Assembly (NCBI RefSeq): GCF_037102585.1
Contig: NW_027043831.1
Span: forward strand, 558,001 to 622,000
Source: Saccharomycopsis crataegensis
Lineage: Eukaryota > Ascomycota > Saccharomycetes > Ascoideales > Saccharomycopsidaceae
Reading direction: 5' to 3'
DNA: 64,000 nt
This document shows positions 21,165 to 31,448 of this stretch, piece after piece. How positions within the stretch are numbered: the first letter of the stretch is position 1; each line of letters begins with the position of its first letter. The translations under genes were made by a program, and so were the position numbers. Under the pieces are notes generated by a model. That model saw nothing but the letters and a program-made list of their open reading frames with translations, was not told the origin of the DNA and made no database searches.

Positions 21165-22610
21165 GTGTGTACCATTTGCTCCTGAACCCCACCAAAAAGG
21201 GATTCTGATGGGCATACCGCTGATCCTAATTTAGGGTTTTTTTTTTTTTTATCTTTTTTGCATACAAAAAACTGTAATTTGGGTGATGTTTACTTCTATG
21301 AATAAGTAATTACAGTACAGTCTAGATTGGCTTCTATACAAAAGTGATAATTAAAAGGGAAATAGTACAATAAGTACAGAAATCCGTTGCCAAAAGTATG
21401 TTTATCGCTAATAATCAGTTGACATTGCCTTAACAATAAGCCTCATCTAAACAATGCCAGCCCCACAATAAGCCGTTATTCTTTGCATACAACAACCGAT
21501 TTCTTTTTGACTTACTATAGTTTAGAAAAAAAGTATTATCATGATTTTTTTTATTTGTATCAAGCCCCGGAAATATTCAAAAATATAATTCATACAGCCC
21601 GGTTCTTTTCATGCTACCGCAACGGAAAGCACAATATAGAGTCCACCCATGAATACTTGTCTCTTTCCAGTGACAACCACAGCTCCAGAGGCAAAGAGCC
21701 GCAGAGTGTTTATCACTTCATCAGAAACAAAAACTTGGCTGACATAACAATCATCAAATTGCAAATAAGAAAATCCTGCAATGTTGATGGTGACAAACCA
21801 CTTCTCCATAAAGAAACTTGATTTCTTTTGAAAGCGTCTTGTCTTTATTCAAAATTTGTTTTCAAGAGAGCCTTTGATTGATTTCCAGAAACCAGATTAT
21901 TTTCCTGATCATCTACATATGTTTCCAAGATTATCATGACCTCATCATCACTGACTACTACTTAAACCACGAAGTTGGTAGCTCACAGCTTGCTTTAAAA
22001 TACTGTTTGACAGAGGGTCACTCTGTCTTGCATAAACCAAAGGGGTATTACACCGCCAGGTGGTGATGAGCCTATGAGAGAGACAAGTGACTTCTATAGT
22101 GGTATCCCATCTAAATGGTGTTAAAGTAATAAATTGAGTTGTTGGTAAGCCCAATGAAATGATCTCTTTTGGGTAAGTTTATGGGCATTTATCTATCTGC
22201 AGTAAGAGTTTCACTTTTGGTTAGTATGAATGGTTTCCGCTGCGGTAGCACTGAAAAAGAGCCGGGGGTCGGTATAAATTATAAATTATCTTTTCCACTA
22301 ATATTTCCCGTGGTAGGCACGAATACTGTACAGTTTTTTCTAATTTATATACAGAGAAAAGTTCCAACTTTAATAATTCCAAGCTAATTTTTTTCCTATT
22401 AAATACAAATTGAGATCAGAATTTAGAAGAATGAACACGAAAATAAAAGGGAAACGAAAAATTCTTAAATATTGCACCTTAAGCTCTCCTTTTTTTCTTG
22501 TTAAATCTTAAATTCTGTTAACCGTAGAAAATTCACTACTTTCTTTCCCTTTCATAAGAACAGGTTATTTCTTCACATTTTTAAAATAAAGAAGAAAAAT
22601 TGTTGAGAAA
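21165..22610 (+). repeat. adhesin upstream region, copy 2, with inserted block
   Basis: Duplicate of 16200-16811. The collinear left part runs to about 21510 and resumes near 22315. The interval between the landmarks GACTT and TTCCAAC is about 68 bp in copy 1 and about 850 bp here. Confidence 0.75.
21562..22310. mobile_element. insertion of about 0.75 kb with inverted-repeat arms
   Basis: The block that interrupts the duplicated upstream region has arms TGCTACCGCAACGGAAA (21612-21628) and TTTCCGCTGCGGTAGCA (22234-22250), inverted with one mismatch. The pairing continues outward more loosely through CCGGG and AATATTTCC-like sequence to about 21562 and 22310. Between the arms is about 605 bp. 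A minus-strand frame (21809-21609) ends inside the left arm and encodes 66 residues ending LSVAVA; a second minus frame is at 22154-21948. It could be a MITE-like or other DNA element, or an inverted duplication of a decayed gene end. No transposase is seen. Confidence 0.45.
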
Positions 22611-25169
22611 ATGATCCTCACTGCTGTGACGTTATTTGCGTTACTCCTTTCCCCAGTTTTTGCCATTACAAGCTGTGCATTCAGCGATTCCTCCTGTCTT
22701 AGTACTGGTTCCAATATCACTGACTTTACTTCCAGTGACCTGAAAACTTATCATGAAGCAGCCTCTTATTCTGCATTGGGTTCCTATTCATCATGGGGTG
22801 ATTATATCACTATTCAAAGTGGAGAATCATTGTTTATCAAAAGCTATCTCCTTGTTAAAGCGTCTGGAACTCATACCTTTTATCTTTATTCTGACGTAGC
22901 TATCGGTGGATGGGTTGGGGCGGAGAATGCTTTTGCTTGTGGTCACTTGACTCACCAGGCCGTTACTGCTGGTGCAGCTGCCGGTATTGGCACACCATTC
23001 TTTGATGCAGCTTCAGGATTTTACACTTATACAATTTCACTAACTCCAGGATACTATCCTATGATAGTTCAAGTTAGTGATAATCTTCCACCTCCAGGTA
23101 CATTTACTTTCACAATAACTGATCCTAATGGTGAAAAAATCCAGGACACCAATTTATACGCTCCTTCTGTTGATGATTCTGTTTGTTACGTTGCTCCTGT
23201 TTCTACTTCTTCTACATCAACTACTTCCACTTCCACTTCCACTTCTACAACTTCTACACCAACTACTTCTACATCAACTACTTCTACATCAACTACTTCC
23301 ACTTCAACCTTTACTTCTACCACTTCCACTACTAGCCCAATTTCTATCCCTTCTAATGCAACAACATTCACTCCAACTACTTCTATTTCAACTACCCCCA
23401 TCTTCAGCACTTTTAATTCCACTACTTCCAATTCAAATTTATCTTCTTCGATGACTTCAACTTTAAATCTTTCAGCCTCTACCACTCTTAGTTCAATAAA
23501 TTCTACAACTTCTAGTTCAATTAATTCTACCACGGCCGTTTCTTCTAACACCTCAACTGTCACCGTAACTTCAACTGCATCAAATGAAATCACTTCCTTT
23601 ATCAACACCGTACCTGTTACTGGTACTCTCCCAACAGACGTCGAAAATGGCAACACCTCTTCTTTATTTAATTCTACTAATATTATTCCTGTCACTTCTA
23701 CTATGATAAATCCGATCTCGACTTCTTCCATCTATTTGACTTCTAATTCAAATGTTTTCAATTCAACCACTTCTGACTTAATGAATTCCACATCAACTAC
23801 CTATAACTTTTCCAACTCCACTTTACCTAATACTAGCTCTAATTTAACAACTTCTACCTCAAAAACAACTGCTTCCACTACTAATATAGCATCCACCACT
23901 TCCACTACTAACATAGCATCTACCACTTCCACTACAGTGATCTCTATTTCAAATACCTTCATGTCATCTAACTCCACTCCAATAACACTCGCTCCCGTTA
24001 CGAATACTACAACTATCACTTTCAACTCTTCTTCTTTAATGGAAACTAATGCGGTCTATAATGGTACTGCCTCCACTGAAATTACTTTGCCAACAAGTAT
24101 TGTCAACTTCAACAACTCTTCATTAACTACTTCTACTTCTACCTTCAAAATTTCCAGTGCAGTGACATTTAGCTCAACTAATTACATTATAACGACTTTA
24201 AATTTTAGTGCTTCTACTTCGAGAAGTTTTAGCTCATCTGTTACAGTCTCCAACTCTTCCAGCTCACACAATGCCACTTCTACCTTTAATATTCCTAGTA
24301 TTACTACTTCCGCCATCACCTCCATCGATTATTCCACTTCTATCGGAACGAAAAATACATTTGAAGGAAACCTCTCCTCTTTGGATATTCTTCCAACTAC
24401 TGATGATGTATCTTTTCAAATTACAAGTATCAAGACCTCTTTTTCAATCTTGAATGCTTCTTCAACCATGAGCTCAGACTCTTTGAATTTTGCTTCTTTG
24501 TCCACTACTACAACGGGGTTTCTAAATACTGTTGCTCCTTTTTTCAGAAACTCTACCACTACTAGCTCTGGTTCTTCTGGAGCTGATGCTTCAATGGTTA
24601 CCTCCATTGTAGTTACGGAAATTGACGCTACTGTTTTGCACACCATAACCTCCTGCGGTACAAAGACTTGCTACCCAATTGTCACTAGCTCTGTCTACAA
24701 AACTATCACTTCATATACTACTTACTGTCCATTGACTGCTTTGAAAAGCTCAGTCTCTGGATCTGCCACTGGTTCGGAATATCAGTTTGGTACAAAAGCT
24801 TCTGATATCCAAACAAAAAGTTCAAAATTATCTGCAGCTATCTCTGGTTTTGAGTCCTCAACTTGTGTCAGTGCATCCATCAGCTCTGAATCATCAATTA
24901 CAGCTGCTGGATCCTCAAGTGAAGGCCCATCGGTAACTACTGTCAAGTCATATTCCCTTAGCTTCACTGGAGATTATGCATATTCAGGCTCTTCCATTAA
25001 CCCTGCCGGCTCTTACTCTACATCTACAGTTGAGGAATCTCAACCAAATGGTACTTTCTCTCCATCATTTGATATTAAGCAAGCTAATAGTGCAACCACT
25101 CTTTTTGAATCAAGTATTTTGGCTATGATTTTCGTTGGACATTTAGTTTTTTTTTTCATTCCAGTTTGA
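22611..25169 (+). CDS. GPI-anchored GLEYA-type adhesin, long stalk (paralogue 3)
   Basis: An 852-residue adhesin candidate. The signal peptide ends near residue 19 and is followed by SCAFSDSSCLSTGSN. The GLEYA-like domain (about 20-195) has HTFYLYSDVAIGGWVGAENAFACG and LTPGYYPMIVQVSDNLPPPGTFTFTITDPNGE. The stalk of about 480 residues is low-complexity Ser/Thr/Asn, with many N-glycosylation sequons (NST, NSS) and TSTTSTS units. It leads to a flocculin type-3-like module (TITSCGTKTCYPIVTS, SYTTYCPLTA) and a hydrophobic C-terminal GPI signal. DNA near 23147-23250 is almost identical to 17350-17450 in paralogue 2, suggesting recent exchange. The long stalk would project the binding head beyond the wall mannan. 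Length variation in such stalks is usual. Confidence 0.83.
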   Translation: MILTAVTLFALLLSPVFAITSCAFSDSSCLSTGSNITDFTSSDLKTYHEAASYSALGSYSSWGDYITIQSGESLFIKSYLLVKASGTHTFYLYSDVAIGGWVGAENAFACGHLTHQAVTAGAAAGIGTPFFDAASGFYTYTISLTPGYYPMIVQVSDNLPPPGTFTFTITDPNGEKIQDTNLYAPSVDDSVCYVAPVSTSSTSTTSTSTSTSTTSTPTTSTSTTSTSTTSTSTFTSTTSTTSPISIPSNATTFTPTTSISTTPIFSTFNSTTSNSNLSSSMTSTLNLSASTTLSSINSTTSSSINSTTAVSSNTSTVTVTSTASNEITSFINTVPVTGTLPTDVENGNTSSLFNSTNIIPVTSTMINPISTSSIYLTSNSNVFNSTTSDLMNSTSTTYNFSNSTLPNTSSNLTTSTSKTTASTTNIASTTSTTNIASTTSTTVISISNTFMSSNSTPITLAPVTNTTTITFNSSSLMETNAVYNGTASTEITLPTSIVNFNNSSLTTSTSTFKISSAVTFSSTNYIITTLNFSASTSRSFSSSVTVSNSSSSHNATSTFNIPSITTSAITSIDYSTSIGTKNTFEGNLSSLDILPTTDDVSFQITSIKTSFSILNASSTMSSDSLNFASLSTTTTGFLNTVAPFFRNSTTTSSGSSGADASMVTSIVVTEIDATVLHTITSCGTKTCYPIVTSSVYKTITSYTTYCPLTALKSSVSGSATGSEYQFGTKASDIQTKSSKLSAAISGFESSTCVSASISSESSITAAGSSSEGPSVTTVKSYSLSFTGDYAYSGSSINPAGSYSTSTVEESQPNGTFSPSFDIKQANSATTLFESSILAMIFVGHLVFFFIPV

Positions 25170-26253
25170 ATTTGAATTTTTTTTAGTTTGTTCTTATGTT
25201 CCTTACTTTTTTTTCTGCCCTCTATCGCAGCTTTCTTATTTCCTTTTTTCTTCTGCGATTAAATTTTCAGGCGCCGTTTCGGCTTTTAGTATTTACTCAT
25301 TCAACATTAAGAAATTTAAGTGCACTCTCCAAGTGAGTTGATATGGGTTTACTTGACTACAGGATTACAGATTTTTTTTATCTGTGTTTCATAAGTGAAT
25401 ATAATCGGCCAAAATATTGCAACGGACTGTGGAAAATGAAACTATTAAAAATCTAACAAGGAAAATTTCAGTCAAGCCCCCGCAGAGATCACTCTATGTT
25501 CTGCTTTGTTTTTTGGTTTACATTAATATGTATGGGAATGTGTAATATAACTTGGTTCTCATTTAATATATGTGAGATGTTATTTTAGAATTCATACGTT
25601 CGTAGTTGTATGAATAAAATAAAATGTTGATTGAAGAAGTAAATATACCGCAAAGTTATTGCATAATGATCTAAAATTAAAATTGTCAATTTGTCCATAG
25701 TACAGACCTCTCAACATGGTCATAGCGATAGGCACTCATACCGGACTTTAACTTTTCAAAATGTAGGAAATAAAAATAATTGATGATAAAAAGGGAATAG
25801 CAAACCCTTTTTTTTATATTTATATATTAAGTTACCATGGATAGAGCTTCAATATATAAAATATATTATATATAAAGACATAAGCCTTGATTATCTAGCT
25901 TTTGCTCAAATTTTTTTGTCAAGTATCCAGAGCCCAACTATCAGAAAAAGGGTAAAAAGTCAGGACAAATTCCCAAAGATGAGTGCTAAAAAGCAAAATA
26001 AATCTCATTGATTATCATATGATCATCAAACGGTACTTGCTTTCTCTGATATTGATCTGATCATGCTAACATAAACTTTCAATTATATCACAGCTGATGA
26101 TCTTTCCAAGAGCTTTAGGTTATGTTTTGGTAATAGTGCATGAGGTAACAAGCTTATAAATTCTAATACAAACTGGAACAATTTACTAAATGAGTTGAAT
26201 AAACATGATGAATCTGAAAATCTTTCCATGGTTTCAATTGCTGTTCAAGTAAA
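25170..26253. other. downstream flank of adhesin 3
   Basis: About 1.1 kb. The first 140 bp resemble the 3' flank of paralogue 2 (listed there). The remainder is AT-rich with a hairpin around 25364-25384 (ACAGATTTTTTTTATCTGT) and no gene. Confidence 0.45.
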
Positions 26254-26457
26254 GTGCGCTCTGCTGTTGTAAGTTCGAGATCTTACAATCAAGGGGTCTG
26301 CAGGTCTTATACTAGGAACCATATCATTAGATCTCTACTAATAAATATTATAGTTGTTGCTATCAAGATTATATTTATAGCCATTATTGGTTTAAGGTTG
26401 CTAGGTGACGTGCTGTTTGTCCTTACTACTGTCCTGATATTTAACTTTATTATCTAA
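26254..26457 (+). pseudogene. possible fragment of a membrane protein
   Basis: An open stretch without a plausible ATG encodes about 65 residues with two strongly hydrophobic helices (SLLINIIVVAIKIIFIAII and LLGDVLFVLTTVLIFNFII), ending TAA. Upstream, 26165-26275 has another protein-like frame. This looks like the C-terminal remnant of a small integral membrane protein, but AT-rich DNA readily gives such frames by chance. Confidence 0.25.
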
Positions 26458-27173
26458 AATGTTTGTTATTATACGTGAGTGCGTTTGTTTCGTCTTTATA
26501 TATATTGAAGTACTTTGCAGACCTGTAGAATTCTAACATAGTTGTGTCTGTGATTCTTTGAGACTGAAGATTGCAAGTTGTGGTCTATAGGAAATCTTTA
26601 TGTTGGCGTCCCAAAAGAGAATTCAAATGTGCAGTTTTCATATAACGGCGTGCTTGCGCGCCGCGTGGAGATTTCCTGCTTAGGGGCTGCTGCAATGACT
26701 GTTTGGGCCTCAAACAAAAAAAAAAAAAGGTTCCTTTAGAATGTTCCACAGTATAAATTAGCTAAAAGGTGATCTAGAATGAACCTTTTGGAGAAAGAGA
26801 GCCATGCGAGAATACATTATAAATTTTTGTTTTTTAATATGTTTCTATTAAATAACCCAGTGAGGGATAATACACATCATATGGCACATAATAAAGCGTT
26901 TCCCTTCGTAGTAACAATTTAGAGTTTCTTCTGGAAAGCGTAATAAGAATGGTTCAGATGGTTCTAAAAATTTTCTAAATTAGACACTTTACGATGCATC
27001 CAATCTTATTCCTCTCAAAAAGAATTTTAGCATCACTGAACAACATGGAGAAATATTGGAGAACATACCATTATTAATATCTGGCAATATCCTTGGCATT
27101 TTTGGTTGGGACATTGTTCTAGAAACTCAATTGAAATATTTCATTATTGGAATATAAGAGGCTTATTACTGCA
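26458..27173. other. upstream region of adhesin 4
   Basis: About 0.7 kb. A locally GC-rich patch lies at about 26646-26672 (GGCGTGC..GCGCGCCGCG), unusual for this neighbourhood. It does not align with the upstream blocks of paralogues 2 and 3, so this gene's promoter has a different origin. No other gene. Confidence 0.45.
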
Positions 27174-28697
27174 ATGCTTTTCTCTCTTATCACTTTCGCT
27201 CTATTGCCTCTTTCACCTGTTTTAGCTACCACAGGATGCACTTTTGGCAATCCCTCCTGTCTTAGCCCTGGTGCTAATGTCACCATATTCTCTGGCAGTG
27301 GCGAGCCTACAATATATCACGCAACTTCTGCTTCTGCTTTTGGTTATTCCTCTTGGGGTGAAACTATCAATTTACAACCCAATGAAGTCTTTATTTTAAA
27401 AAGTTATATTTACCTCCAGTCATTCGAATATTATACCATTCATATTTTTTCACAAACTGGGCTTGCGGGGTGGATTGGTGCCGAAGCTGCTTTCGCTTGT
27501 GGTGATTTGACTCACAAAGCAATTACGGCTAGCTCCCCTGGGCTTGGACAACCATTTTATTCCAACTCTCACATTGCGGGGACTTGGGAAGTGTTTGGGT
27601 TAGATTCTGGATATTATCCAATTACTCTACAGTTCAAGAACTCCAATCCGTATGCTTCTTCATTTCAATTTGGATTCTTCGACGCAGGTAATAATAATAT
27701 CATTGACTCAGTTTTGTATGCTCCTCCTGTGGATGATTCTCTCTGTTATGGTCTCCCTGCTCCTATTACTTCCACCACCTCTACTACTCCCATCACTTCC
27801 ACCACCTCCACCACATCTACCATAACCGGTTCCACCACTTCTGTCACTATTTCCACTACTTCCACTACTTTTAATACTTCTATTACCTCTACTACTTCTA
27901 CTACTTCTAGCATTTCCATCTCCAGCAATATTTCTTCTACTATTTCTAACACTTCTGATACTTCTTCAACTTCCATTGCTACCACAAGTTCTTTCATTAA
28001 TACTAATACTAATACCGCTATTCTTAGTTCCACTACTTTATCCAATGGTACCATGTCGGTCTCAGATACACTCTTGGGAGCTAATACCAGCAACAACAAC
28101 GCTTCCTCTGTTGCAATTCCAAGATCAAATATCACGGTGTCTTCTACCTCTTCTTCAATTACTTCCTCCTCGTTAACCTATACTACAGCATCGAAAAATT
28201 CTACTCTTCCTCTTCTCAGTGACTCTACCGCCACTACTGCTAGTGATAGTGGTTCTATTTCTGGTTCTGCTAACTCTGGTGCTTCAATGGTTACCTCCGT
28301 TGTAGTTACGGAAATTGACGCTACTGTTTTTCACACCATAACCTCCTGTGGTACCAAGACTTGTTACCCAGTTGTCACTAGCTTTGTCTACAAAACTATC
28401 ACTTCATACACTACTTACTGTCCATTAACCGCTTTGAAGAATTCAGTCTCTGGATCTGAATCTATTACCTCAGCTTCTGAAACTGGAAGCACTAAAACCG
28501 ATAGATCAGGATCGCCAACCCTAACTTTAGAATCTTCAGATATGACTTCATCTACTGCTCTATTTGAAACATACTCCTCTAATTCCACTGCTTCCTCAGT
28601 CGGTGTCCTAGAAGCCAATGGTGCTGTCGCCCTTTTGAAATCGGGTGTTTTGGCTATGATTTCCACCGGATTGTTAGTTTCATTGTTTTTTAAATGA
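27174..28697 (+). CDS. GPI-anchored GLEYA-type adhesin (paralogue 4)
   Basis: A 507-residue protein from ATG 27174; the frame is open a little further upstream but only from a TTG. The signal peptide (about 1-20) precedes TTGCTFGNPSCLSPGAN. The GLEYA-like domain (about 20-195) keeps AGWIGAEAAFACGDLTHKA and DSGYYPITLQFKN but is more diverged than in paralogues 2 and 3. The stalk is TST-rich with a TTSTT bias. Then follow MVTSVVVTEIDATVFHTITS, SCGTKTCYPVVTS, SYTTYCPLTA and a Ser-rich tail closely matching paralogue 2. The C-terminus is hydrophobic, as for a GPI signal. It is a mosaic: diverged head, conserved tail. The ligand is unknown. Confidence 0.8.
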   Translation: MLFSLITFALLPLSPVLATTGCTFGNPSCLSPGANVTIFSGSGEPTIYHATSASAFGYSSWGETINLQPNEVFILKSYIYLQSFEYYTIHIFSQTGLAGWIGAEAAFACGDLTHKAITASSPGLGQPFYSNSHIAGTWEVFGLDSGYYPITLQFKNSNPYASSFQFGFFDAGNNNIIDSVLYAPPVDDSLCYGLPAPITSTTSTTPITSTTSTTSTITGSTTSVTISTTSTTFNTSITSTTSTTSSISISSNISSTISNTSDTSSTSIATTSSFINTNTNTAILSSTTLSNGTMSVSDTLLGANTSNNNASSVAIPRSNITVSSTSSSITSSSLTYTTASKNSTLPLLSDSTATTASDSGSISGSANSGASMVTSVVVTEIDATVFHTITSCGTKTCYPVVTSFVYKTITSYTTYCPLTALKNSVSGSESITSASETGSTKTDRSGSPTLTLESSDMTSSTALFETYSSNSTASSVGVLEANGAVALLKSGVLAMISTGLLVSLFFK

Positions 28698-28911
28698 AAT
28701 CCAATTCCTTATACCGGATCCGAATTTTCCATCCCATGCTTTCTCACTATATGTTTCGATATCTTTTTGCTCTTCTCAAATTCCTATTTTTTTATCTCGA
28801 ACACCTTTCTTATGTGGGCCTTGTAATCCCTCAAAACCTAGCTGGTTGTTACATAGCTGTGGAATTCAGCCTCTGTAGAGCCAATAGTTTACACTTTCTG
28901 CCTGGTTTATT
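28698..28911. other. 3' flank of adhesin 4
   Basis: Short AT-rich flank up to the edge of the block that is duplicated at 38702-39009. No gene. Confidence 0.4.
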
Positions 28912-31448
28912 AACTAAAACTTTGAAGGCTCTCATAGGTATCTACATTTTTTGGTCAATAATTTAGATAGCGGTTCATAAATTAGAGTTTTACTTATAAG
29001 TAATATAATTCCTATAGAAATCATATTAAAAATTCATTCTGCGAACAAGCCCCATAAAGCAATATCTCTCTCGCTCTTGATGATTCTTGTATATAACTTC
29101 CCTTCATTGGAGTTTTTTCAGTGATGGCACATTTCAATGCACTACCATGGTTCATCGTATCAATTACATCAGGAGTTGTGATTCTAGTGACAGAATGGCT
29201 ACTATTAACCCCTTTGAAAGTCTCCTTACTAAAACAGTCTGCAACATTTGATGATTGAATGCTGTTACTGTCAGAAGTGATTTTAGTACTGTCAATATGG
29301 CCATCACTACTAACGATATTGGATTCCCCCAAATTGGAAATTTGGTTTTTGGAAACCAACTCAAGCTCACTATTTTTGCCAAAGGTCAAATTGTATTTCG
29401 CAACCATCAAAAGAATGTTTGCCTTGGCAACCTCACTGTAGTCATTTACAGTGTAGTTTATGCGTGTGGCTCTCCATAAATTTTCTGAGAACTTCAAAAA
29501 CCTTTCAACGTTTTCAGATTTGGCAGGTCTCTGGAAGGCATCTTTCATTGATTGGCTAATATTAGATGGGATAATTTCTGCTTGGCCGGAATTCCCACAT
29601 ATTTTTTTATCTCCCAATGGGATATCCTTTCGCAACATATTAGATGATATCACTTCTTCTAAACCATTGGCTGCCTCACTTTTGCTGAGAACTTTGCCTA
29701 TTTTTCTTGATAACTTATCGCTTAGCGGCATAAAGTGCCTATTGTCTCCTAAAAACACCTTCCCTATTTCTCCTTCTAACGAATTCTTGGATGTCAATTC
29801 TGGAGCTTGCGTTTCAATTTCAAAGCTCTCAATTTTGTTCATTCTCTTTCTGGTCTCGGCAATCATTTTTTCTTTTTCTAGTTTCTCCTCTGTCAACTTC
29901 TTTTTATTATATTGTTTGAAAAAATTAATAACTTTCTTTTCGTGGGCTCTTTCCTGGCTCACTTTTCTCATAAAATCTTCATTTTTTTCACCCACATCCA
30001 AATTGGATACTTCATCCCCTTTCCATTTCACTCTACTATCCCTATGGGTAGCAGCAAATTTGTGTTCTTGTTCCCAAGCTATGACCGTAGTCATGTTGAG
30101 TTGCAGACTATCAGCTTGAGATTCTCTGATGAGCCTGCGGCAATATTGCTCCGTGTGAGTACGGAGTCTGGAAACTTCTTCTTCGAGGTTTGGGTTAGCA
30201 AGTTGAGTCAAGGCAGACTTGAGCGGTACTGAATCCTCTAGTGTGGTCTCATCTATGCAAAGGTTTGACGAAAATGCTAAAGGACAAAAAGGTTCAGAAA
30301 GAGGGTCCTCAATTGCTGGCGCAAGATTTGGCTTTTCAAGTGCCTGTGGACCGGTGAATGTAGGCAAATCAACCGTCAATGGATATGGCTCGAGTGAAGA
30401 AGACCCAAGAAGCAAAGCTGGTAATAATTCAAATGGCGAGGATGAGCTTATTTTGGGTTGACAAGTTGGTTCTTGAAATGCGATGCGAGCAATATCGGCT
30501 TTATCTGAATCATTATCTGGTTTATCTGGTTTATCTGAAGTATTATCTGGTTTACTTGTAGAATCCACTCCCTTAAAAAAACTCAAGGCTGTTGATTTCA
30601 TGGTTCCGAAGAATGATTGTGCCATTAGTGTAGACTTTTATGTTAGTTTATTATTGTCCATGGCCTTTGTGTAATCACACCAAAGCGAAGCTCATATTGT
30701 CTTGGGTTTGAGTGTGAACCACAGGAAAGAAAACAAATATTTGAGTCAAGTTTAGGTAGAAGTAGCCTACCAATGACAAATGGTTCCAATAGATGTAAAA
30801 GTTTAATAAATGTGAAAGTTCAATATATGAACATGGCACTTTTGGTGTGGATGTTGGATGTTGGATGTAATTTTTTTGAGTAATGCACATGCAAAAGCTC
30901 CCAAAATTTCAGGGTTTCTTTTCTGATCCTCTTTTTAGATACATATCTGGATCGTTATTTGATTTTGTGTAACGAACCACACAGACAAGCAGGTGCTTAT
31001 ATAGCTGTATGATGAGGGGCCTACAGTTGTAAACAAAAAGAAAAGAAAAAGAAAAACCTCACACAGCACATTAATCACAAACAAACAGAGACCAATAGAC
31101 ATATCAAACAACCATGGTTATTGGAATAGCGACAAGATTTTGTTTTCTGCAGATGAGCAAACAGGTATAAGCTCTTCAAGAATGTGGGAGTCAATAAGTT
31201 CAGTCAAATACTGGCTGGGATCATATCAAATCATAGCTGTGGTGGTTTCCCATCTCAATATGACATCATTAGGGGATGATGGTAAATGTCATTGGGCATA
31301 GAAAGCTTTGGCAACTAAAAAGGCAACAGAAACAATCTTCATCCCGGGAAAAGTCTTAGGAAGTGCTCTGTAATCCTGTGAGAATGAAACATTGGCCATA
31401 ATCGTCTCTTTGTTACACAGATGTATTGTCGATAGCCGTTACCCTCCC
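28912..31448 (-). repeat. gene-sized unit with an internally deleted copy elsewhere
   Basis: Both ends of this 2.5-kb unit, but not its middle, recur inverted at 38702-39009. The left end (28912-29194) and the right end (about 31418-31448) are joined there at a shared ACAGA. It contains the 534-residue coding gene and its upstream region. The ends show no clear inverted repeats. Confidence 0.7.
29021..30625 (-). CDS. unrecognised 534-residue protein with charged coiled-coil region
   Basis: ATG at 30625, MAQSFFGTMK. I do not recognise the family. The N-terminal 45 residues include a KPD/DKPD-rich stretch. Residues about 50-125 are Pro/Leu-rich and low in charge. Residues about 145-275 are charged and helical (NLEEEVSRLRTHTEQYCRRL, then VINFFKQYNKKKLTEEKLEK), a likely coiled coil. 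Residues about 380-425 (AKSENVERFLKFSENLWRAT...DYSEVAKANILLMVAKYNL) look like a folded helical motif. The C-terminal 60 residues (TPDVIDTMNHGS to SQNEFLI) are also encoded at 38738-38901 with several differences. No signal peptide or membrane segment. Codon use resembles ordinary lightly expressed yeast genes. Kinetochore, spindle or chromatin scaffolds are possible guesses only. Confidence 0.7.
   Translation of the reverse strand: MAQSFFGTMKSTALSFFKGVDSTSKPDNTSDKPDKPDNDSDKADIARIAFQEPTCQPKISSSSPFELLPALLLGSSSLEPYPLTVDLPTFTGPQALEKPNLAPAIEDPLSEPFCPLAFSSNLCIDETTLEDSVPLKSALTQLANPNLEEEVSRLRTHTEQYCRRLIRESQADSLQLNMTTVIAWEQEHKFAATHRDSRVKWKGDEVSNLDVGEKNEDFMRKVSQERAHEKKVINFFKQYNKKKLTEEKLEKEKMIAETRKRMNKIESFEIETQAPELTSKNSLEGEIGKVFLGDNRHFMPLSDKLSRKIGKVLSKSEAANGLEEVISSNMLRKDIPLGDKKICGNSGQAEIIPSNISQSMKDAFQRPAKSENVERFLKFSENLWRATRINYTVNDYSEVAKANILLMVAKYNLTFGKNSELELVSKNQISNLGESNIVSSDGHIDSTKITSDSNSIQSSNVADCFSKETFKGVNSSHSVTRITTPDVIDTMNHGSALKCAITEKTPMKGSYIQESSRAREILLYGACSQNEFLI

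Noticed and set aside
29460-30119. 219-codon plus-strand frame opposite the 534-residue protein gene
   Set aside because: Antisense frame, Phe/Ser-rich, with no ATG context or family features. The minus frame has better composition and a conserved C-terminus.
31113-31170. Short ATG frame (MVIGIATRFCFLQMSKQ) followed by GTATAAG that might be a first exon
   Set aside because: No matching acceptor with an open downstream exon was found.
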